A stretch of 64,000 bases of DNA, from assembly GCF_000427625.1 (NCBI RefSeq), contig NZ_KE386569.1:3294674-3358673 (forward strand), in the 5' to 3' direction. Positions 18,157 through 26,906 of the stretch are shown in pieces. Numbering within the stretch: position 1 is the first letter of the stretch; each line of letters starts with the position of its first letter. The stretch is from Methylobacter luteus IMV-B-3098. Lineage in GTDB: Bacteria > Pseudomonadota > Gammaproteobacteria > Methylococcales > Methylomonadaceae. The translations under genes and the position numbers were made by a program. A model generated the notes under the pieces. It saw nothing but the letters and a program-made list of their open reading frames with translations, had not been told where the DNA came from and searched no databases.

Positions 18157-19143
18157 ATGGCAAAGAATTTACTTGAACAACTGAGGGAAATGACTGTGGT
18201 TGTAGCCGATACCGGCGATATCCAGGCCATCGAAACTTTTAAACCACGCGATGCTACAACCAATCCCTCGTTGATTACTGCCGCCGCTCAAATGCCGCAA
18301 TATCAAGGTATCGTTGATGATACGCTCAAAGGTGCTAGAGCAACATTGGGTAGCAGCGCATCGGCAGCAGAGGTAGCTAATCTCGCTTTCGAACGTCTGG
18401 CCGTTTCTTTTGGACATAAAATACTCGAAGTTATTCCAGGTCGTGTTTCCACTGAAGTAGACGCTCGTCTCTCTTATGATACCGAAGCCAGCATTGCTGT
18501 CGGCCGCGAATTAATTAAGATGTACGAAGAACAGGGCGTTTCCCGCGAGCGAGTACTTATCAAGATTGCTTCGACATGGGAAGGTATTCAGGCTGCGGCG
18601 GTTCTGGAAAAAGAAGGTATCCACTGTAACCTGACCTTATTGTTCGGTATTCATCAAGCGATTGCTTGCGCCGAGAATGGCATTACGCTGATTTCTCCGT
18701 TTGTCGGACGTATTCTTGACTGGTACAAAAAAGATACCGGCCGCGATTCTTACGCGCCTGCTGAAGATCCAGGCGTACTTTCAGTTACAGACGTGTATAA
18801 CTATTACAAAAAATTCGGTTATAAAACTGAAGTCATGGGAGCCAGTTTCCGTAACATTGGCGAAATTACCGAGTTGGCAGGTTGCGACTTGTTAACTATT
18901 GCTCCGTCTTTATTAGGTGAATTGCAAGCTACCGAAGGTGAGTTGGTGCGTAAACTGGACCCGCAAAAAGCAGCCAGTGCATCTATCGAAAAAATCACTA
19001 TGGACAAAGCTACTTTTGATCGCATGCATGCGGAAAACCGTATGGCTTCGGAAAAACTGTCAGAAGGTATCGAAGGTTTTACCAAAGCATTGGAAACGCT
19101 TGAGAAACTGCTTGAAGACAGATTGGCGGTACTTGAGGGCTAA
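18157..19143 (+). CDS. tal: transaldolase
   Basis: It transfers dihydroxyacetone units between sugar phosphates in the cytoplasm and completes the rearrangement arm of the RuMP cycle. The 328-residue protein is of the classical TalB type. It has the substrate-region DATTNPSLI near residues 31-39, [10 protein letters not shown] near 97-106 and the Schiff-base lysine in [13 protein letters not shown] near 127-139. The AAAGGT site precedes the ATG. It is a single-gene unit with a terminator hairpin at 19202-19232. Confidence 0.96.
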   Translation: MAKNLLEQLREMTVVVADTGDIQAIETFKPRDATTNPSLITAAAQMPQYQGIVDDTLKGARATLGSSASAAEVANLAFERLAVSFGHKILEVIPGRVSTEVDARLSYDTEASIAVGRELIKMYEEQGVSRERVLIKIASTWEGIQAAAVLEKEGIHCNLTLLFGIHQAIACAENGITLISPFVGRILDWYKKDTGRDSYAPAEDPGVLSVTDVYNYYKKFGYKTEVMGASFRNIGEITELAGCDLLTIAPSLLGELQATEGELVRKLDPQKAASASIEKITMDKATFDRMHAENRMASEKLSEGIEGFTKALETLEKLLEDRLAVLEG

Positions 19144-19543
19144 TATCCCTGAGTTATTCGGCTGTAGGTAGCTCATATCAATCACAACCGGATAAAATTT
19201 TCATTGCTCCCATGCTTGACGTGGGAGCAATGAATCATATTGAATCTGCGTTCCAACACGTCATATAAAATTTAAATATAGTTAATTTTGCGCCTTAGTC
19301 ATTTAAGGCATGCCGAGTACTTTTGTCGTTTGCAATGACTATAAGCTTGCATTTCCGATCGCCGGGATAGTGCTTCGCTCAAGCATGGCATTAACTTCTT
19401 TATTGAGTTTTTCGCAATCTTTACCCGCACCGAAACATCGGATTAACCGGTTGTGGCTGCAAAGCCCTTTTCAATGCTGGTCATAATTTACTAGCCGGTT
19501 ATGTCTTTATAAATACAAACAAACATTGTTGATCCTTACTTCT
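19144..19543. other. 400-bp gap between tal and rnfH
   Basis: Apart from the terminator at 19202-19232 I see nothing gene-like. The sequence is of mixed composition, the two flanking genes are convergent, and no repeat element is present. Confidence 0.4.
19202..19232. terminator. terminator after tal
   Basis: An 11-bp perfect stem (19202-19212 with 19222-19232) and a 9-nt loop lie 59 bp after the tal stop. A-rich and T-rich flanks on the left side would also let it work on the minus strand for the convergent rnf operon. Confidence 0.7.
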
Positions 19544-19822
19544 TTAAGGTTGTGCGGTCTCATTGATTTTGCGCCGCTTAACCTGAGCAGGGTCTGCTGT
19601 GATCTGGCGGTAGATTTCCACTCGATCGCCTTCCTGAACAGTAGCGTCTAATTTGGCAATCTTGCCGAAAATGCCGACTTTTTGCTGGGTCAAATCGATC
19701 TCAGGATAATGCGTTAATACGCCGGACAGATAAATGGTTTCTTCTACGGTACTGTTATCGGGTACTTCCAGCCGCATCCATAACTGTCTATCAGCCTGCG
19801 CGTAACAAACTCCTACATTCAT
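19544..19822 (-). CDS. rnfH: RnfH family protein
   Basis: This small ubiquitin-fold protein of 92 residues is the last gene of the rnf operon. It matches the RnfH family (V-C-YA near the N-terminus, VGIFGKIAKLDATVQEGDRVEIYRQ near residues 49-73, the usual closing segment). Its start overlaps the rnfE stop by 4 bp (ATG inside), which implies translational coupling. The biochemical role of RnfH is not well established. GGAGGAAA precedes its ATG. Confidence 0.88.
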   Translation of the reverse strand: MNVGVCYAQADRQLWMRLEVPDNSTVEETIYLSGVLTHYPEIDLTQQKVGIFGKIAKLDATVQEGDRVEIYRQITADPAQVKRRKINETAQP

Positions 19823-20511
19823 TGTATTTCCTCCGGTATAGCTTCAGATAATAATGCTGCCTGAGCCTTGTTCGCGACTCGTTTCCGGTCCAGTAATCGT
19901 TTGCCAGCGATAATGAACGCCAGCATGATGAATCCGCCCGGTGGCAGTGCCATCAGCAGAAAGCCTTTGTAGTCAGGGATCAGGGTTAATTCGATAAATT
20001 TAAATCCATCGCCGAGCAACAAGGACGCGTTGGCAAACAATGTTCCGGCCGAGGAGATTTCCCGGGCTGCACCTAATACGACCAGAGCCATGGTGAAACC
20101 CAGCCCCATCATGAAGCCGTCCCATAAGGAGGGTGCGACAGGCTGTCTGGAAGCGAACGACTCGGCGCGCCCCAATATTGCACAGTTAGTGACGATCAGC
20201 GGGATAAAAAGGCCCAGTACTTTGTGCAGTTCATGCAGCCAGGCATTCATGACCATATCCACGACGGTCACTACTGCAGCGATTAACAGTACGAAAATGG
20301 GGATGCGGACTTCCGAGGGGATGAGTTGGCGCGTAACCGAAACGATGCCGTTAGTGCTGATCAGCACCGCTAATGTTGCCAGTCCCATGCCTAACCCATT
20401 AGTGGCGGTAACCGTAACTGCCAGCAAAGGGCACAATGCCAGGTACTGGCTGAATACGATATTATTGTCCCAGATGCCGTCCCGCATTATTTTTCGATAA
20501 TTTTCAGACAT
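19819..20511 (-). CDS. rnfE: electron transport complex subunit RnfE
   Basis: An integral membrane subunit of the Rnf complex, which couples ion movement to electron flow between NADH and ferredoxin. The 230-residue protein has about six hydrophobic segments and the RnfE N-terminal segment GIWDNNIVFSQYLALCPLLAVT, with a conserved Cys in ALCPL. RnfA has a homologous LGLCPFMGV site. The C-terminal tail (about 25 residues) is hydrophilic. In diazotrophs the complex supplies low-potential electrons to nitrogenase. Confidence 0.93.
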   Translation of the reverse strand: MSENYRKIMRDGIWDNNIVFSQYLALCPLLAVTVTATNGLGMGLATLAVLISTNGIVSVTRQLIPSEVRIPIFVLLIAAVVTVVDMVMNAWLHELHKVLGLFIPLIVTNCAILGRAESFASRQPVAPSLWDGFMMGLGFTMALVVLGAAREISSAGTLFANASLLLGDGFKFIELTLIPDYKGFLLMALPPGGFIMLAFIIAGKRLLDRKRVANKAQAALLSEAIPEEIQ

Positions 20512-20526
20512 ATAACCGCCTTATGT

Positions 20527-21237
20527 TTAAGAGCCGACTAATTCGCTACGGTGCCGGTTGAAAAACTGCAATCCCCGGTGCGTGGCCTTGACGACTGCGC
20601 GGGGCGTAATGGTCGCGCCGGCAAACTGGTCGAAAACGCCTCCGTCCTTTTTGACCGCCCATTGCGCATCAGTGAGATTCAGCAGGGAGCGGCCACTGAA
20701 ATCCAGTATCCAGTCTGATTTCACGACCTCGATCTTGTCGCCCAGGCCGGGCGTTTCGGCATGATTGATGACGCGCACGCCCAGGATTTGACCGTCGCGG
20801 TTTATGCCCATGACCATGCTGATCGCGCCCGAATAGCCGTCAGGCGCAGCCAGCTTGAAACAGACCGCAGTGGTTTGCCCCGCTTTCCTGGCGATATAGA
20901 CTGTCGTTTCATCCGCGCCCAGGTTGTCCTCACCGGAAGGGACAGTCACCGTATCCTGTAGCAGATCATTATCATGCAACGTTGACGGTACAACTTCCGC
21001 CAGCGATTTCTGCAAATCTTCATCCAGCCGCTCCTGAATGGCTTCCAACGTACTGCAGTGGGTGACACCAAGCAGCAAACTGGCGATCAGGGCAAATCCG
21101 GCCAGAACACCGGTCTGAAATTCCAGCCTGGGCCTCAGCCGTTCAAGATTCGACGGGTCCAGCCAGCGTTTCAAGAGTTCCTTATAGATGGCTGCTTCTT
21201 CGATCAGCCACTTGATGTGGCCAGGATCAGATCTCAT
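20527..21237 (-). CDS. rnfG: electron transport complex subunit RnfG
   Basis: This FMN-carrying subunit has one N-terminal membrane anchor (GFALIASLLLGVTH near residues 47-60) and a periplasmic FMN-binding domain. The flavinylation motif GATIT sits in FAGATITPRAVV near residues 204-215, where the second threonine would carry covalent FMN. The 236-residue protein is slightly longer than E. coli RsxG because of an about 35-residue N-terminal extension. Its start overlaps the rnfD stop by 4 bp. Confidence 0.92.
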   Translation of the reverse strand: MRSDPGHIKWLIEEAAIYKELLKRWLDPSNLERLRPRLEFQTGVLAGFALIASLLLGVTHCSTLEAIQERLDEDLQKSLAEVVPSTLHDNDLLQDTVTVPSGEDNLGADETTVYIARKAGQTTAVCFKLAAPDGYSGAISMVMGINRDGQILGVRVINHAETPGLGDKIEVVKSDWILDFSGRSLLNLTDAQWAVKKDGGVFDQFAGATITPRAVVKATHRGLQFFNRHRSELVGS

Positions 21238-22334
21238 TGTTCACGCTCCTGTACGGTAATTTTCTGCTCCAAAGGCTTTCCGTTGCGATTGCGGCCGTAT
21301 ATTCTCGGCCGTATGTAATGATCTATCAGCGGCGTCGCCGCGTTCATGAGCAGCACGGCAAAACCGGCGCCCTCGGGATAAGTGCCCCAGGTGCGGATGA
21401 CAAAGATCAACAGGCCGCACCCTGCGCCGAAAACGAGCTGTCCCGCCGGCGTGTTCGGCGATGTGACATAATCCGTGGCGATGAAAAACGCAGCGCACAT
21501 TAAAGCCCCCGAGCTCAAGTGCACAAGCGGGGAAATGTAGTGCTGGCTGTCCAGCAGATGGAACACGCTCGACAATAACGTGACAGTCAATAATAAAGAA
21601 ACTGGAATGTGCCATTTGATCACGCCCTGCCGGATCAGCCACACCCCGCCTAAGCCAAGCAGCAGCGCGGAAGTTTCGCCCAGACTGCCGCGTGTCCAGC
21701 CCAGGAAATTCAGAAAAATGGAATGATTCGCCAGGATGTCCGGCAGCCAGTGCTGTTGCGAAAATTCGGTCTTGATGTAGCCCAGCGTCGTTGCGCCAGT
21801 CATTGCGTCGGCAGAAGCAATGCTGCCCAGGCCGGAGAAGGTGATTGACCAGCTTTCGATAAAGTCGGGCGCCTGCGCTGAAAAAGCGGGCGCGACATTG
21901 GGCCATGTCGTCATTTCAATCGGAAACGAGATCAGCAGGGCGATTCTGGCTAGCATGGCAGGGTTGAACAGATTCTGCCCTAGCCCGCCATAAACCTGCT
22001 TGCCCAGGATAATCGCTATACCTGCGCCCGCGACGCCAATCCACCAGGGCGCCCACGGCGGCAACGTCATGGCGACCAGCCAGCCGGTCAATAGCGCAGA
22101 GCCGTCCATAATGGCAGGCTTGGCGATCCTGCCCGCCAGGCGCAGGCAGAAAGCCTCAAATAGAACGGCAGACAGCAGCGTGACGATGAACAGATTCAGG
22201 GCGGGCCAGCCAAAACAGAAAAGCCCGAACGCCGTCGCCGGCGATATGGCCAGTATCACCCGCCACATAATGTGCTGGACCGACGTGTTCGTCCCTATAT
22301 GAGCGCCGCTGCTGGGCTTTCTGCTTGCAATCAT
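21234..22334 (-). CDS. rnfD: electron transport complex subunit RnfD
   Basis: A membrane subunit of 366 residues with about nine hydrophobic helices, normal for RnfD. A second covalent FMN site is visible as MTGATTLGYIKTE near residues 180-192. The N-terminus HIGTNTSVQHIMWRVILAISPA is typical. It overlaps rnfC by 4 bp at its start and rnfG by 4 bp at its end, so the operon is tightly coupled. Confidence 0.93.
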   Translation of the reverse strand: MIASRKPSSGAHIGTNTSVQHIMWRVILAISPATAFGLFCFGWPALNLFIVTLLSAVLFEAFCLRLAGRIAKPAIMDGSALLTGWLVAMTLPPWAPWWIGVAGAGIAIILGKQVYGGLGQNLFNPAMLARIALLISFPIEMTTWPNVAPAFSAQAPDFIESWSITFSGLGSIASADAMTGATTLGYIKTEFSQQHWLPDILANHSIFLNFLGWTRGSLGETSALLLGLGGVWLIRQGVIKWHIPVSLLLTVTLLSSVFHLLDSQHYISPLVHLSSGALMCAAFFIATDYVTSPNTPAGQLVFGAGCGLLIFVIRTWGTYPEGAGFAVLLMNAATPLIDHYIRPRIYGRNRNGKPLEQKITVQEREQ

Positions 22335-23827
22335 GCCAATGTTCCTTGTTCGGTTTGTAAACGTTCTCTTTCGGCTTTGGCCGCCAGGCGCGCTTGTTCT
22401 TCTTCCTGTTGCAGTTTTTTGATGCGGGCCATGCGCTCATTGCGTTCATCCATCAGACGCTTGGTATGTTCCGATTTGTGTTGCGCCTGCTGTCTGGCCG
22501 CGAGTTCGCCGGTAGCGTATTTAAAATATTGCACCAGCGGAATGTTGGAGGGGCAGACATAAGAACAGGAGCCGCAACTGATACAGTCTCTAAGACCGAT
22601 ATCGACGGCCGCATCCAACTGATTGTTGCGAATCCGGTTGGCCATATCCAGCGGCAGCAAGCCGGCCGGGCAGGCGCTGACGCATTGCGCGCAGCGGATG
22701 CAAGGTTGCTGGGTCGTGTTTCTGATCTCTTCCTGAGTCAATGCCAGGATGCCGCTGGACGCCTTGACGACAGGCAGACGGCTATGCGGCAGGGCATCTC
22801 CCATCATCGGTCCGCCCATGACAATGCGTTTGGTTGCCGCTTGATTAACGCGGCAGAAAGCAAACAATTCGCTGATCAAGGTGCCGATGGGCACTTCGAT
22901 ATTCATAGGCAAGGCCACGGCGCCGCCCGAGACCGTCACGACGCGGCTGACCAGCGGTTGGCTGAAGCGGATGGCTCTGTGCACCGAATAGGCCGTGCCG
23001 ACATTATGCATGATCACGCCGACATCGGCGGAGCGGCCGCCGGCCGGCACTTCTCTGCCTGTAAGATAGCGGATCAGCTGTCTGTCCCAGCCCATGGGGT
23101 AGCGGGTCGGCACTTGTTGCACTTTGATAAACGGGTAGGGGCCGGCGGCGTCCAGCATGGCCGCGTAGGCTTCGGGCTTGTTGTCCTCAATGCCGATAAT
23201 CGCCTGTTCGGTCTCCATGCCATGCAGCATGAGTCGTATGCCATCGATAATGCCCAAGGCCCGCTCTTGCATCAGCCGGTCATCGCAGGTCAAATACGGC
23301 TCGCATTCACCGCCGTTGATCAGCAGCGTGTGTATCTTGCTTTCACGGCCCAGATTCAATTTGACGGCCGATGGAAAGGCAGCGCCCCCTAAGCCCACGA
23401 TACCAGCCGCGCCGACGCGCAGGCTGATCTCTTCGGGAGCCAGCTGAAACGGGTCATCAATAGAAGAATATTCGATCCACTGGTCCTTCCCATCGGTTTC
23501 CACTACGACCGTGCGTATCGGCAGCGCGGAAGGGTGCGGCGCTGGATAATCATTGATATCGACAATCACGCCCGAACTCGATGCATGCACCGGCGCGGAA
23601 ACCATGCCCTGGCTGTGGGCCAGCAGTTGCCCTTTCAGGACATGGTCGCCGACCCTGACCACCGGCTCCGCGGCTTTGCCGACATGCTGCTGCAACGGAA
23701 TATAGAGCTTTTTGGGCAGCGGGAAATCAACCGCGATAGGTTTGCAGGACGTGTCGGCTTTATGTTCTTCGGCATGAACACCGCCGCGAATGCGCGGCCC
23801 TTTAAACAGACTGGATAGATTCAGCAT
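22331..23827 (-). CDS. rnfC: electron transport complex subunit RnfC
   Basis: The NADH-oxidising, membrane-associated subunit, 498 residues. An N-terminal NQRA/RnfC-type beta domain begins near GPRIRGGVHAEEHK. A flavin/NADH-binding region contains GLGGAAFPSAVK near residues 145-156 and INGGECEPYLT near 170-180. Two 4Fe-4S motifs follow, CIRCAQCVSACP and CISCGSCSYVCP. A charged Lys/Glu/Arg coiled tail of about 60 residues closes the protein. That tail is shorter than the long repeats of enterobacterial RnfC. Confidence 0.94.
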   Translation of the reverse strand: MLNLSSLFKGPRIRGGVHAEEHKADTSCKPIAVDFPLPKKLYIPLQQHVGKAAEPVVRVGDHVLKGQLLAHSQGMVSAPVHASSSGVIVDINDYPAPHPSALPIRTVVVETDGKDQWIEYSSIDDPFQLAPEEISLRVGAAGIVGLGGAAFPSAVKLNLGRESKIHTLLINGGECEPYLTCDDRLMQERALGIIDGIRLMLHGMETEQAIIGIEDNKPEAYAAMLDAAGPYPFIKVQQVPTRYPMGWDRQLIRYLTGREVPAGGRSADVGVIMHNVGTAYSVHRAIRFSQPLVSRVVTVSGGAVALPMNIEVPIGTLISELFAFCRVNQAATKRIVMGGPMMGDALPHSRLPVVKASSGILALTQEEIRNTTQQPCIRCAQCVSACPAGLLPLDMANRIRNNQLDAAVDIGLRDCISCGSCSYVCPSNIPLVQYFKYATGELAARQQAQHKSEHTKRLMDERNERMARIKKLQQEEEQARLAAKAERERLQTEQGTLA

Positions 23828-24372
23828 GTGGCAGCTCCCTCGGCAACAGCCGGCTTGGGCCAGCGCCAGCTCCGCAAGGTGACTTCAACCGGATGCATTT
23901 GCAGACATTCGGTCGGGCAGACCGCCACGCATTTCTTGCAGCCGATACAGGCATCAGCGATGACGGCATGAATTTGTTTAGGCGCGCCTACGATCGCGTC
24001 GGTCGGGCAGAGCTTGAAGCAGCGCGTGCAACCGATGCAAGTGTCTTCACTGACACGGGCGACCAGCAGCTCAGGGTCCTGGACATCGTTCAGGTCGATT
24101 TCCACGCCGAGCAGTTTTGCCAGCTGCTCGGCTAGCGAACTGCCTCCGGGCGGGCACAACGTGGGCGGCGCCTCGCCTGCGGCCAGCGCTTCCGCGGCCG
24201 GTCTGCAACCCGGGTAACCGCATTGGCCGCACTGAGAGCCGGGCATTAACGCTTCCAGTTCATCGACGATCGGGTTGCTTTCAACTTTCAGATACCTGGC
24301 GGCGATACCGAGCAGCAAACCTAAAACAAGTCCTAATGTCGTTAAACTTACAATGGCAGTTAAAATGTACAT
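23821..24372 (-). CDS. rnfB: electron transport complex subunit RnfB
   Basis: An iron-sulfur subunit of 183 residues with an N-terminal membrane anchor. It has a GSQCGQCGYPGC cluster motif near residues 46-57 and two ferredoxin-type motifs, CIGCTRCFKLCP and CIGCKKCVAVCP, in the C-terminal half. It passes electrons between RnfC and ferredoxin. It overlaps the rnfC start by 7 bp and lies 18 bp after rnfA. Confidence 0.94.
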   Translation of the reverse strand: MYILTAIVSLTTLGLVLGLLLGIAARYLKVESNPIVDELEALMPGSQCGQCGYPGCRPAAEALAAGEAPPTLCPPGGSSLAEQLAKLLGVEIDLNDVQDPELLVARVSEDTCIGCTRCFKLCPTDAIVGAPKQIHAVIADACIGCKKCVAVCPTECLQMHPVEVTLRSWRWPKPAVAEGAATC

Positions 24373-24390
24373 GGTGTCCCCTCAAGCAGG

Positions 24391-24969
24391 CTATTTGTAC
24401 AATCCAGCGAAACCCATGAAGGCCAGCGATAAAATCCCGGCCGTGATAAAAGCGATCGGCGTGCCGGCAAACAGGGCTGGCACGCTCATCAATGCCAGCC
24501 GCTCGCGCAGGCCCGCAAACAGCACCATGACCAGCGTAAAGCCGACAGCCGATCCGAAACCGAAAATCATACTTTGCATGAACCCGTACTGCGCCTGCAC
24601 ATTAAGCAAGGCCACGCCCAGGACCGCGCAATTGGTGGTAATCAAAGGCAGGAAAATGCCCAGTATCTGATACAGCACCGGACTGGTTTTATGGACCACC
24701 ATCTCGGTGAACTGAACGACGGCGGCAATTACCAGAATAAAGGCCAGTATGCGCAGGAACTCAATATGGAACGGAGCCAGAATGAAATGCTCGATCATCC
24801 AGCTGGCGATGGCCGCCAGCGTCAACACAAAGGTGGTCGCCATCCCCATGCCCAATGCCGTATCCAGCTTATTGGATACGCCCATGAACGGGCAAAGTCC
24901 CAGGAACTTAACGAGAACTACGTTATTGACCAGCGCGGTGCCCAATAAAAGTAACAAATATTCACTCAC
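24391..24969 (-). CDS. rnfA: electron transport complex subunit RnfA
   Basis: A membrane subunit of 192 residues, which matches the family when translation starts at the GTG at 24969 ([16 protein letters not shown]). GGA lies 8 bp upstream of that codon. A longer frame open to 25077 would overlap the sigma-54 promoter and is rejected. The conserved [13 protein letters not shown] carries the cysteine proposed to hold a membrane iron-sulfur centre. It is the first gene of rnfABCDGE-rnfH, driven from the shared regulatory gap with nifL. Confidence 0.93.
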   Translation of the reverse strand: MSEYLLLLLGTALVNNVVLVKFLGLCPFMGVSNKLDTALGMGMATTFVLTLAAIASWMIEHFILAPFHIEFLRILAFILVIAAVVQFTEMVVHKTSPVLYQILGIFLPLITTNCAVLGVALLNVQAQYGFMQSMIFGFGSAVGFTLVMVLFAGLRERLALMSVPALFAGTPIAFITAGILSLAFMGFAGLYK

Positions 24970-25000
24970 TGTTTTTTCCAAGCTGTTTTTCACGCAATAC

Positions 25001-25017
25001 AGCATCAAGCATGCCAA
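25001..25017 (-). promoter_or_regulatory. sigma-54 promoter of rnfA
   Basis: On the minus strand the sequence reads TTGGCATG-N4-ATGCT with the invariant GG and GC separated by exactly 10 bp. Transcription would begin near 24990, about 20 bp before the rnfA GTG. Confidence 0.75.
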
Positions 25018-25070
25018 ATTGACAAAAGCAGTGATTCTATAAGCAATATGGCTAAAAAAAGTGCGGTTAT

Positions 25071-25085
25071 GCACCATATTGGTGC
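25071..25085. promoter_or_regulatory. inverted repeat GCACCA-TAT-TGGTGC
   Basis: A perfect 6-3-6 palindrome lies between the rnfA sigma-54 promoter and the nearest NifA box. It is a candidate operator for an unknown regulator of rnf expression. Confidence 0.35.
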
Positions 25086-25093
25086 GTAAATTC

Positions 25094-25109
25094 TGTCGGA
25101 ATTAAGACA
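25094..25109. promoter_or_regulatory. NifA upstream activator site 1 (rnf side)
   Basis: TGT-N10-ACA is exact. It lies 77 bp from the rnfA sigma-54 promoter, a usual enhancer distance. Confidence 0.7.
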
Positions 25110-25133
25110 TAACGACACGGGCTGGAATTTCTG

Positions 25134-25149
25134 TGTCGTAAATCCTACA
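25134..25149. promoter_or_regulatory. NifA upstream activator site 2 (nifL side)
   Basis: A second exact TGT-N10-ACA lies 40 bp (about four helical turns) from the first and 79 bp from the nifL sigma-54 promoter. Confidence 0.7.
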
Positions 25150-25175
25150 TAGATCCGGGCCGACAATCGAGGCGC

Positions 25176-25197
25176 CAAAGATGATGGCGCATCTTTG
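25176..25197. other. hairpin before the nifL promoter
   Basis: CAAAGATG (25176-25183) pairs with CATCTTTG (25190-25197) around a 6-nt loop, with a T-rich tract downstream. It lies upstream of the nifL promoter, so it may insulate nifLA from upstream transcription. Confidence 0.35.
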
Positions 25198-25227
25198 AAG
25201 GTTCATTTTTTAATAACCCTACAAAAA

Positions 25228-25244
25228 TTGGCTTCATTTTTGCT
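25228..25244 (+). promoter_or_regulatory. sigma-54 promoter of nifLA
   Basis: TTGGCTTC-N4-TTGCT has GG and GC exactly 10 bp apart. The start site would be near 25255, about 38 bp before the nifL ATG. NifA may therefore activate its own operon. Confidence 0.7.
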
Positions 25245-25292
25245 TGAGTGTGGAAGATATTGTTCAATTCCCTATAAAGCGTATGAAAACGT

Positions 25293-26894
25293 ATGAAAAA
25301 AACTTCGTTGCAATTTTTGTGGACTCACAGTAATAAGGGCAAATGCATCAATGAAGAACTTGAAGCCATTATGCTCGGAGAGGACGTTGACAACAGAGGG
25401 CCTTGCGGGCTGTTCATTGAAACGGTCGAGCAGGCGCCCATCGCTATTTCCATTACCGATAGGAAAGCCCGCATCCTCTATGTGAATGAAGAATTCACCC
25501 GTGTCACCGGCTATGTGCCGGCCGATATTCTGGGCGAAAACGAATCCCTGCTATCGGACAAGTCCACGCCGCGTCATGTCTATTATGATCTATGGCATAC
25601 CATCAGCGGCAAAAAAATATGGCACGGCCGGTTAATCAACCGACATAAGCTAGGCCATCGCTATCTCGCCGATTTGATTATTACGCCCATGCTGAACAGT
25701 CAAAAGGAAATCACGCACTATATCGGCATGCACCGGAATGTTACCAACGACTATGAGTCCGAGAAAAAAGTAACCAATCAAAAACTGCTGATTGAATCCG
25801 TGATCAATTCATCGCCTATTGCCATGGTTGTGCTCGATGATCAGGATCGGGTCATTCTGGATAATCAGCTGTATAAGGCACTGGTCAGCGATCTTGATAA
25901 AGGCGAGCCGGCGATCTATTTTTTGGAGTTGCTGCGCAATGAGATGGGAGAGTTATGGGAGCAATTGCAACTCGCCGAGCAAGGCTTCAATAACCGGGAA
26001 TTCAGGGTGGAAACCCGAGGCCATCAAGGCGCGCGCTGGTTTTCCTGCGCCGGCAACTGGTTCGTGGAAAAGGAAATCAATGCCGACGCTTTTTTCGAAG
26101 ACAATGCGAAACGCTATCTGGTACTGACCTTGACCGATATCACCAAGCAACGTCGTCAAATGGAAGAACTGCATATCCAGACCCTGAAAACCATGATGGT
26201 CGAAGATGAACGGGTGCGAGGCATCCGGGAGACACTGCTGGGTGCCATGCACCAGATTCAGATGCCGATGAATCAGATCAGAGCCGCGGAGCAGATTTTC
26301 CGGCACAAAGGTGACGCCCAGCATGACGGCCTGTTGCGGATTTTGCAGCAAATTCAGGCCTCGGGCGAAGAGGCCGTGTCCATGATGAAAAAATGCATTC
26401 CCCAGATTTACCAGGCGGCCGTTGTCCCGGTTAATCTCAATAAAATACTGCACGAGATGATGCTGCTCAGCGAGCCGCGTTTTCTGAGCCACGACATCGA
26501 AGTGCATTGGCAGCCCATGCAGGCGCTGCCGACGATTCTGGGTTCCGAAAATCGCCTGCGCATCCTGTTCAAGCAACTCATCGACAATGCGGTCGAAGCC
26601 ATGGTTCAGTCCGACTGCGAGGAGCAGCGGCTTAGAATCATAACCGATTCCGATGCCGATCTGGTTTACGTCAGCATTGAAGACAGTGGGCCGGGAATCC
26701 CTGCCGACAAACGCGCCAAAGTATTCGAACCCTTTTATACGACAAGGCCCATGGGCGGCAATCAGGCCGGTATGGGACTGGTCATGGTCAAGGAAATCAT
26801 CAACCAGCATCAGGGACTGATCGAGATAGACCCTAATTACAATCAGGGCTGCCGCTTTATTATCAGTTTTCCCATGCGCAGAGTATCGGCATAG
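25293..26894 (+). CDS. nifL: nitrogen fixation regulator NifL
   Basis: This flavoprotein inhibits NifA in response to oxygen and fixed nitrogen. The 533-residue protein contains a first PAS domain (VEQAPIAISITDRKARILYVNEEF onward, residues 43 to about 145, including the GENESLLSDKSTPR FAD-region motif), a second PAS domain (about 170-290), an H-domain and a C-terminal GHKL ATPase-like domain with DSGPGIP and a GMGLVMVKEI G-box. Where sensor kinases carry the phospho-acceptor histidine, the sequence reads LGAMHQIQMPMNQIRAAEQI, consistent with NifL acting without phosphotransfer. ATG 25371 is an alternative start. nifA follows after 12 bp. Confidence 0.94.
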   Translation: MKKTSLQFLWTHSNKGKCINEELEAIMLGEDVDNRGPCGLFIETVEQAPIAISITDRKARILYVNEEFTRVTGYVPADILGENESLLSDKSTPRHVYYDLWHTISGKKIWHGRLINRHKLGHRYLADLIITPMLNSQKEITHYIGMHRNVTNDYESEKKVTNQKLLIESVINSSPIAMVVLDDQDRVILDNQLYKALVSDLDKGEPAIYFLELLRNEMGELWEQLQLAEQGFNNREFRVETRGHQGARWFSCAGNWFVEKEINADAFFEDNAKRYLVLTLTDITKQRRQMEELHIQTLKTMMVEDERVRGIRETLLGAMHQIQMPMNQIRAAEQIFRHKGDAQHDGLLRILQQIQASGEEAVSMMKKCIPQIYQAAVVPVNLNKILHEMMLLSEPRFLSHDIEVHWQPMQALPTILGSENRLRILFKQLIDNAVEAMVQSDCEEQRLRIITDSDADLVYVSIEDSGPGIPADKRAKVFEPFYTTRPMGGNQAGMGLVMVKEIINQHQGLIEIDPNYNQGCRFIISFPMRRVSA

Positions 26895-26906
26895 AGAGTC
26901 AATAGA

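Noticed and set aside
24970-25077. N-terminal extension of RnfA (frame open to 25077)
   Set aside because: The extension covers the sigma-54 promoter and has no family match; the GTG at 24969 with a GGA site gives the normal 192-residue protein.
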